Positions 60,381-64,000 of a stretch of 64,000 bases of DNA are shown here, piece after piece. This DNA comes from Caulobacter ginsengisoli (GTDB lineage: Bacteria; Pseudomonadota; Alphaproteobacteria; Caulobacterales; Caulobacteraceae). Position numbers and translations under genes: made by a program. Numbering within the stretch: position 1 is the first letter of the stretch; the number at the start of each line of letters is the position of its first letter. The notes below the pieces were generated by a model. It saw only the letters and a list, made by a program, of their open reading frames with translations, was not told the DNA's origin and made no database searches. The stretch spans positions 310,001-374,000 of the forward strand of contig NZ_JAUSVS010000003.1 of NCBI RefSeq assembly GCF_030814835.1, given 5' to 3'.

Positions 60381-60596
60381 ATGCCAATGACCATGATCTT
60401 TCGGGTATTCGGTGCGCTATTGGGCGTGTTTGGGGCATTGAATGTCCTGCTGCTGATCCTGTCGGGTCAGATGCAGAACTTTCTGGCCGCCTTCAGGCCT
60501 GTCGCCACCTTGAGCGACGCGGTGCTGTTGTTCGGCGTGGGGGCCGGGATCTGGGTTGTGGGCGACCACAAGAAGGGCGGCGGCGGGGGTCACTAG
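60381..60596 (+). CDS. Small two-helix membrane protein
   Basis: A 71-residue protein with two hydrophobic segments (FGALLGVFGALNVLLLILSG and SDAVLLFGVGAGIWVVG) and a Gly/His-rich end (HKKGGGGGH). No family is recognised. AGGGAGG lies 6 bases before the ATG, and the ORF is flanked by metZ (divergent) and dcd (same strand, 61 bases later), so it looks like a real expressed gene. It probably sits in the inner membrane. Confidence 0.65.
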   Translation: MPMTMIFRVFGALLGVFGALNVLLLILSGQMQNFLAAFRPVATLSDAVLLFGVGAGIWVVGDHKKGGGGGH

Positions 60597-60657
60597 CCCT
60601 TCCCCACCACAAGAAATCCTTGCGTCGGGACGCTCGGACCGCGACTGTGGTCCGACG

Positions 60658-61677
60658 ATGAATGACGTCACCCCCGCCGGGATTCTCCCCTGCCAATCGA
60701 TCGAGGCCCTGATCGCCCAAGGCGCGATCGCCTCGCTGACCCCCTTTGACGCCGACCAGGTGCAGCCGGCCAGCCTGGACCTGCGGCTGGGCGAACGCGT
60801 CTGGCGCGTGCGGGCCTCGTTCCTGCCCGGCATGGGCCGCAAGGTTACGGACCGCATGGCCGACGTGGCCATGCACGAACTGGACCTGACCAAGGGCGCG
60901 GTGCTGGAGCGCGGCTGCGTCTACATCGCCGAGGTGCAGGAGCGGCTGAAGCTGCCGGCCGGCATCGCCGCGCGGGGCAATCCCAAGAGCTCGACCGGCC
61001 GGGTCGATGTCTTCGTGCGCCTGCTCACCGACCACAGCCGGGCCTTCGACGACGTGGCCGAGGGCTATGACGGGCCGATGTATGTCGAGATCGCGCCGCA
61101 GACCTTCTCTGTCCTGGTGCGGACCGGCACGCGGCTGAACCAGCTGCGTTTGAAACAGGGCAAACCACCGCTGCTCGACACCCGCAGCGTCGGGGTCGAC
61201 CTGTCGGCCGGCATGGCGGGCTTCCGCGGCCGCCGCCACGCCGGGGTCATCGACCTGGACAAGGAAGACGGCCACGACCCCCGGGATTTCTGGGAAGTGC
61301 TGGAGCCACGGCGGGGCGAGCTGCTGCTCGATCCCGGCGAATTCTACATCCTGGCCTCCAAGGACGACATCGAGATCCCCGTCCTGCAGGCCGCCGAAAT
61401 GACCCCGATCGACCCCTCGGTGGGCGAGTTCCGCGTCCACTATGCCGGCTTCTTCGACCCCGGATTCGGGGCGGCGGAAACCGACTCACGAGGCTCGAAG
61501 GGCGTGCTGGAGGTCCGCAGCCACGAGACGCCCTTCCTGCTGGAGGACGGCCAGACGGTGGCCCGCCTGGTCTACGAACCGCTGACGGCCAGGCCGACGC
61601 GGCTCTATGGCGAGGACGGGTCGCACTACCTGCGTCAGGGGCTGAAGCTGTCGAAGCATTTCAAGGCCTGGAAGTAG
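60658..61677 (+). CDS. dcd: 2'-deoxycytidine 5'-triphosphate deaminase (two-domain form)
   Basis: A dCTP deaminase that makes dUTP for thymidylate synthesis. The 339-residue product is about twice the length of classical Dcd: two dUTPase-fold halves in tandem, the first with DADQVQPASLDLRLGERVWRVRASFLPG and ARGNPKSSTGRVDVFVRLLTDHS, the second with SVGVDLSAGMAGFRGR and GFGAAETDSRGSKGVLEVRSHETPFLLEDGQTVARL. This is the long form of alphaproteobacteria. The ATG at 60658 starts the first domain; the further upstream frame has no support. Confidence 0.92.
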   Translation: MNDVTPAGILPCQSIEALIAQGAIASLTPFDADQVQPASLDLRLGERVWRVRASFLPGMGRKVTDRMADVAMHELDLTKGAVLERGCVYIAEVQERLKLPAGIAARGNPKSSTGRVDVFVRLLTDHSRAFDDVAEGYDGPMYVEIAPQTFSVLVRTGTRLNQLRLKQGKPPLLDTRSVGVDLSAGMAGFRGRRHAGVIDLDKEDGHDPRDFWEVLEPRRGELLLDPGEFYILASKDDIEIPVLQAAEMTPIDPSVGEFRVHYAGFFDPGFGAAETDSRGSKGVLEVRSHETPFLLEDGQTVARLVYEPLTARPTRLYGEDGSHYLRQGLKLSKHFKAWK

Positions 61678-61687
61678 GCGGCCTTCT

Positions 61688-61723
61688 TTCCCCTCCCGCA
61701 CGCTTCGCTACGGGGGAGGAAAG
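61688..61723. other. Imperfect hairpin after dcd
   Basis: tttcccctcccg and cgggggaggaaa pair with two mismatches around a small loop (gcacgcttcgcta). It resembles a single outer arm of family R1 and may be a half element or 3' structure. No T run follows. Confidence 0.45.
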
Positions 61724-61772
61724 CACCCCAAACAAAATGACAACCACCCTTGACGCGCCCCGCACCCCTGTG

Positions 61773-61790
61773 TGACAAGCGCCCTTGTCA
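61773..61790 (+). promoter_or_regulatory. Perfect palindrome in the promoter of the membrane-protein/XRE operon
   Basis: tgacaag-cgcc-cttgtca (7-bp perfect arms) lies 21 bases before the ATG at 61811. TTGACG at 61750-61755 gives a -35 with 17 bases to the palindrome, which would overlap the -10. The natural candidate binder is the XRE protein encoded two genes on, i.e. autoregulation. Confidence 0.6.
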
Positions 61791-61810
61791 GCACGTCAAG
61801 GAGACGCGTC

Positions 61811-62212
61811 ATGCGCCATCCCCTCAACCCGGCCCAGAAGCGCTACATCAGGCGGTTCATGCTCACCATGACCGCCTATATGGCCCTGATCCTCGCGGCC
61901 ACTTACAGCTTCGACCACTTCCACATCACCGGCGTCGCCGCCTATGCCCTGGCCATCGCGCCCGGCATCCCCCTGTTGGGGGTCATCACCGTGATCGGTC
62001 TCTATCTCGCCGAGGAAAAGGACGAGTTCGAGCGCACCGTGCTGGTCGAGTCCATGCTCTGGGGCATCGGCGTCACCCTGGCCATCTGCTCGGTCTGGGG
62101 CCTGCTGGAGGTCTATGCCGGGGCGCCCCGGCTGTGGGTCTTCCTCGTCGGTCCGATCTTCTGCGGCGCCTATGGCCTGGCCACCCCGCTGATCCGGCTG
62201 CGCTACCGGTGA
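61811..62212 (+). CDS. Four-helix membrane protein paired with an XRE regulator
   Basis: A 133-residue membrane protein with about four helices (FMLTMTAYMALILAATYSF; AYALAIAPGIPLLGVITVIGLYLAE; GIGVTLAICSVWGLLE; WVFLVGPIFCGAYGLATPLI). A conserved-looking acidic loop EEKDEFERTVLVESMLWG lies between helices 2 and 3. GGAG precedes the ATG at 61811. The TGA overlaps the GTG of a 65-residue XRE gene, so they are a coupled pair. Function is unknown; sensing or membrane stress is only a guess. Confidence 0.78.
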   Translation: MRHPLNPAQKRYIRRFMLTMTAYMALILAATYSFDHFHITGVAAYALAIAPGIPLLGVITVIGLYLAEEKDEFERTVLVESMLWGIGVTLAICSVWGLLEVYAGAPRLWVFLVGPIFCGAYGLATPLIRLRYR

Positions 62213-62406
62213 GGAACCGCCTCAAGGTCCTGCGCGCCGAGCGGGACTGGAGCCAGGCCGATCTGGCCGCGCGACTGGAAGTCTCGCGCCAGACCATCAA
62301 CGCCCTGGAGACCGGCAAATACGACCCCAGCCTGCCGCTGGCCTTCCGCATAGCCCGGCTTTTCGATCAGCCGATCGAGGCCATTTTCCAAGACGACGCC
62401 GCCTAA
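62209..62406 (+). CDS. Short XRE (Cro/CI-type) regulator
   Basis: A 65-residue HTH protein: NRLKVLRAERDWSQADLAARLEVSRQTINALETGKYDPSLPLAFRIARLFDQPIEAIFQDD, the YozG-like minimal Cro/CI regulator. The GTG at 62209-62211 overlaps the upstream TGA (GTGA). The palindrome in the operon promoter is its likely operator. It is followed 17 bases later by the secreted hydrolase gene, possibly in the same transcript. Confidence 0.9.
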   Translation: MRNRLKVLRAERDWSQADLAARLEVSRQTINALETGKYDPSLPLAFRIARLFDQPIEAIFQDDAA

Positions 62407-62423
62407 ACCTCCCGGAGACACCC

Positions 62424-63296
62424 ATGTTCAAGTTCCTGAAAACCCTGGCCGCCCTGGCGGCCATGCTGATCCCGCTCGCCCTGGCCGGCCAGGCCGCGGC
62501 CACGCCGACCCGCTTCACCGTCGAGGTGCGCGGCAAGGGGCCGGACGTCGTCCTGATCCCGGGCCTGGCCTCCTCGCGGGCCGTCTGGGACGACACCGCC
62601 AAACGGCTCGAGGGCCGCTATCGGCTGCACATCATCCAGGTCAACGGCTTTGCCGGCCAAACCCCGGGCCCCAACGCCAGCGGCCCCGTTGTCGCGCCGC
62701 TGATCGAGGAGATCGACGCCTATATCCGCGACCAGAAGCTGGACCATCCGGCGGTGATCGGCCATTCGATGGGCGGCTACAGCGCCCTGGCCCTGGCCGC
62801 CGCCCACCCCGGCGACGTCGGCAAGGTGATGGTGGTCGACGCCCTGCCGTTCTTCAGCGTGCTGTTCGGACCGGGTGTCACCGTGGCCCAGGTCGAACCC
62901 CAGGCAACCGCCTTCAAGGCCCAGATGCTGGCCATGTCGAAGGCGCAGTTCGACGCCGGCCAGCCGCAGGTCATGGCCCGGCTGGCCAAGACGCCGGCCG
63001 CACAGGCCCTGGCCGCGCAATGGGCCATCGCCAGCGACCGCCAGGTCATGGCCCAGGCGACCTACGACATCATGACCTCGGATCTGCGCCCGCAGCTGGC
63101 CGCGATCACGGTTCCGGTGACGGTGGTCTATGCCCGCGACCCGGTGATGGGCGAGGGCCGCGTCGACGCGCTCTACAAGGAAAACTACGCCGCCCTGCCG
63201 GGAGTGAAGCTGCAGGCCATCGACGGCGGCTTCCACTTCATCATGCTCGACCAGCCGGACGCCTTCGCGGCGGCGGTCGAGGCGTTCCTGAAGTAG
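62424..63296 (+). CDS. Secreted alpha/beta hydrolase
   Basis: A 290-residue hydrolase with a Sec signal (MFKFLKTLAALAAMLIPLALAGQAAA). VLIPGLASSRAVWDD is the oxyanion strand, the nucleophile elbow is VIGHSMGGYSALAL, and the catalytic His is likely in DGGFHFIMLDQPDAF. The Asp is probably in YARDPVMGEGR. Periplasmic esterase or lipase activity is expected; the substrate is unknown. It follows the XRE gene closely and converges with the HD-domain gene. Confidence 0.87.
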   Translation: MFKFLKTLAALAAMLIPLALAGQAAATPTRFTVEVRGKGPDVVLIPGLASSRAVWDDTAKRLEGRYRLHIIQVNGFAGQTPGPNASGPVVAPLIEEIDAYIRDQKLDHPAVIGHSMGGYSALALAAAHPGDVGKVMVVDALPFFSVLFGPGVTVAQVEPQATAFKAQMLAMSKAQFDAGQPQVMARLAKTPAAQALAAQWAIASDRQVMAQATYDIMTSDLRPQLAAITVPVTVVYARDPVMGEGRVDALYKENYAALPGVKLQAIDGGFHFIMLDQPDAFAAAVEAFLK

Positions 63297-63315
63297 CGGA
63301 CAGCGCGGACGCGGC

Positions 63316-63918
63316 TTACGCCGCGTCCGACTTGCGCAGATAGATGCTGTTCTTGGGCGTGCTCATCACCCGGTGCAGCATCGGCTCGAACGCCTCGATC
63401 GGCATCGACTCGTAGTTCGGATCGAACGCCGACTGGTCGTAGAGGTGGCAGAACTGGGCGCAGTGCTCGAAGCTGGGATGGCCGCGATACTGCTCGCGCA
63501 TGTCGCGGTCCAGGCCCAGGTGGTGGAAGAAGTAGTAGCCCTGGAAGATGCCGTGATGGGCGACCATCCAGTGGTTGGCCTCCGAGACGAAGGGCTGGAC
63601 GATGGCCGCGCCGATGTCGGCGTGGTTGCGGGGTCCCAGGATGTCGCCGATGTCGTGGAGCAGGGCGCAGACGACATATTCCTCGTCGCGGCCGTCCTTG
63701 TGGGCGCGGGTGGCGGTCTGCAGGCTGTGCTCCAGCCGGTCGACCGCGAAGCCGCCGCAGTCGCCCTTCAGCAGGTTGAGGTGCGAGACCAGGCGGGTCG
63801 GCAGTTCGCGGCCGAACTCGACCGAGGCGGCGGCGATCTTGCCCCAGTCCTCGGCGGTGCCGTCGATCATGGCGTGGAAGCCGGCCCGTTGTTCGGTTCC
63901 GTGAGCGCCGTCGGCCAT
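63316..63918 (-). CDS. HD-domain metal-dependent phosphohydrolase/oxygenase-like protein
   Basis: A 200-residue HD-domain protein. The metal ligands are seen as His in RLEHSLQTATRA, His-Asp in CALLHDIGD, His in RNHADIGA and His pairs in AHHGIFQGYYFFHH. This pattern is close to the PhnZ/MIOX-like HD branch, which uses two irons for C-P or inositol cleavage, but a simple phosphohydrolase cannot be excluded. No phosphonate genes are near. It is the last complete gene of the window. Confidence 0.83.
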   Translation of the reverse strand: MADGAHGTEQRAGFHAMIDGTAEDWGKIAAASVEFGRELPTRLVSHLNLLKGDCGGFAVDRLEHSLQTATRAHKDGRDEEYVVCALLHDIGDILGPRNHADIGAAIVQPFVSEANHWMVAHHGIFQGYYFFHHLGLDRDMREQYRGHPSFEHCAQFCHLYDQSAFDPNYESMPIEAFEPMLHRVMSTPKNSIYLRKSDAA

Positions 63919-64000
63919 CAGTTAGCTCCCTTGGTCTGGCATGCGTTGCCATCACGTTGGACGCCGTTGACGCAGCCGTCAATCTGCCGGGCGGGCCGCG
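63919..64000. other. Unassigned end of window
   Basis: The last 82 bases lie upstream of the HD-domain gene. I see no supported coding start or strong promoter motif in them; they may belong to the next gene's leader. Confidence 0.4.

Overview
The window is a stretch of chromosome from a GC-rich alphaproteobacterium, most likely Caulobacteraceae (Caulobacter/Phenylobacterium group). The evidence is the cell-cycle regulator GcrA, a DUF2093 gene next to xseA, the two-domain dCTP deaminase, EipA/DUF1134, and a SAM-binding/Tat-type gene style typical of the family. No rRNA, tRNA, CRISPR array, prophage or intact transposase was seen.

Layout. 0-7.7 kb: a translation cluster on the minus strand (infC, an inserted MFS gene, rpmI, rplT, pheS, a small coupled gene, pheT), followed by a UPF0114 membrane protein and the tail of an EipA-like gene. 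7.8-13.4 kb: two envelope glycosyltransferases, a hydrolase, a patatin, an epimerase and galU. 13.5-18.2 kb: two low-complexity lipoproteins, a GIY-YIG nuclease gene bracketed by two copies of a palindromic repeat, then divergent glmS and glmM. 18.2-20.3 kb: an AT-rich foreign-looking gene and a vapBC operon coupled to a 2H phosphoesterase. 20.3-27.5 kb: transporters (MATE, dicarboxylate, DUF969/DUF979 with DUF2891) and a diheme cytochrome. 27.5-32.6 kb: nucleotide-sugar and LPS precursor genes (ugd, phosphomannomutase, kdsD) and gpmA. 32.8-36.4 kb: a stand-alone RibD-like deaminase, two paralogous pentapeptide-repeat proteins and an hsp20 gene with a ROSE-like RNA thermometer. 36.6-43.6 kb: exported proteins, SCP2, lipase, HisN-like phosphatase, XRE regulator, lipid acyltransferase, response regulator, M23-like protein. 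43.6-49.6 kb: xseA, gcrA, an ABC-2 permease, a crystallin-like secreted protein, argD-argF. 49.6-57.5 kb: DUF418 membrane protein, orphan antitoxin, and an oxygenase group (Baeyer-Villiger type, TauD type, P450, FAD monooxygenase). 57.5-64 kb: hslO, apaG, metZ, dcd, a membrane protein/XRE pair, a secreted hydrolase and an HD-domain protein.

The most striking structure is the set of long intergenic palindromes. At least seven families are present, three of them with two copies in the window or with homologous loops. Their arms are themselves small REP-type hairpins in inverted orientation, so each element is REPIN-like. One family flanks the GIY-YIG nuclease as ~110-bp direct repeats, and no RAYT (TnpA-REP) gene is in the window. 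I infer that this nuclease may act on, or have been mobilised with, such repeats. Other notable signals are an AUU start for infC with a well-placed Shine-Dalgarno, a CTG start for the M23-like gene, a Shine-Dalgarno-sequestering hairpin before metZ, a terminator-like hairpin in the argD leader, and perfect palindromic operators before the P450 gene and before the membrane protein/XRE operon. All functional calls come from reading the sequence and remembered family features; no database search was run.
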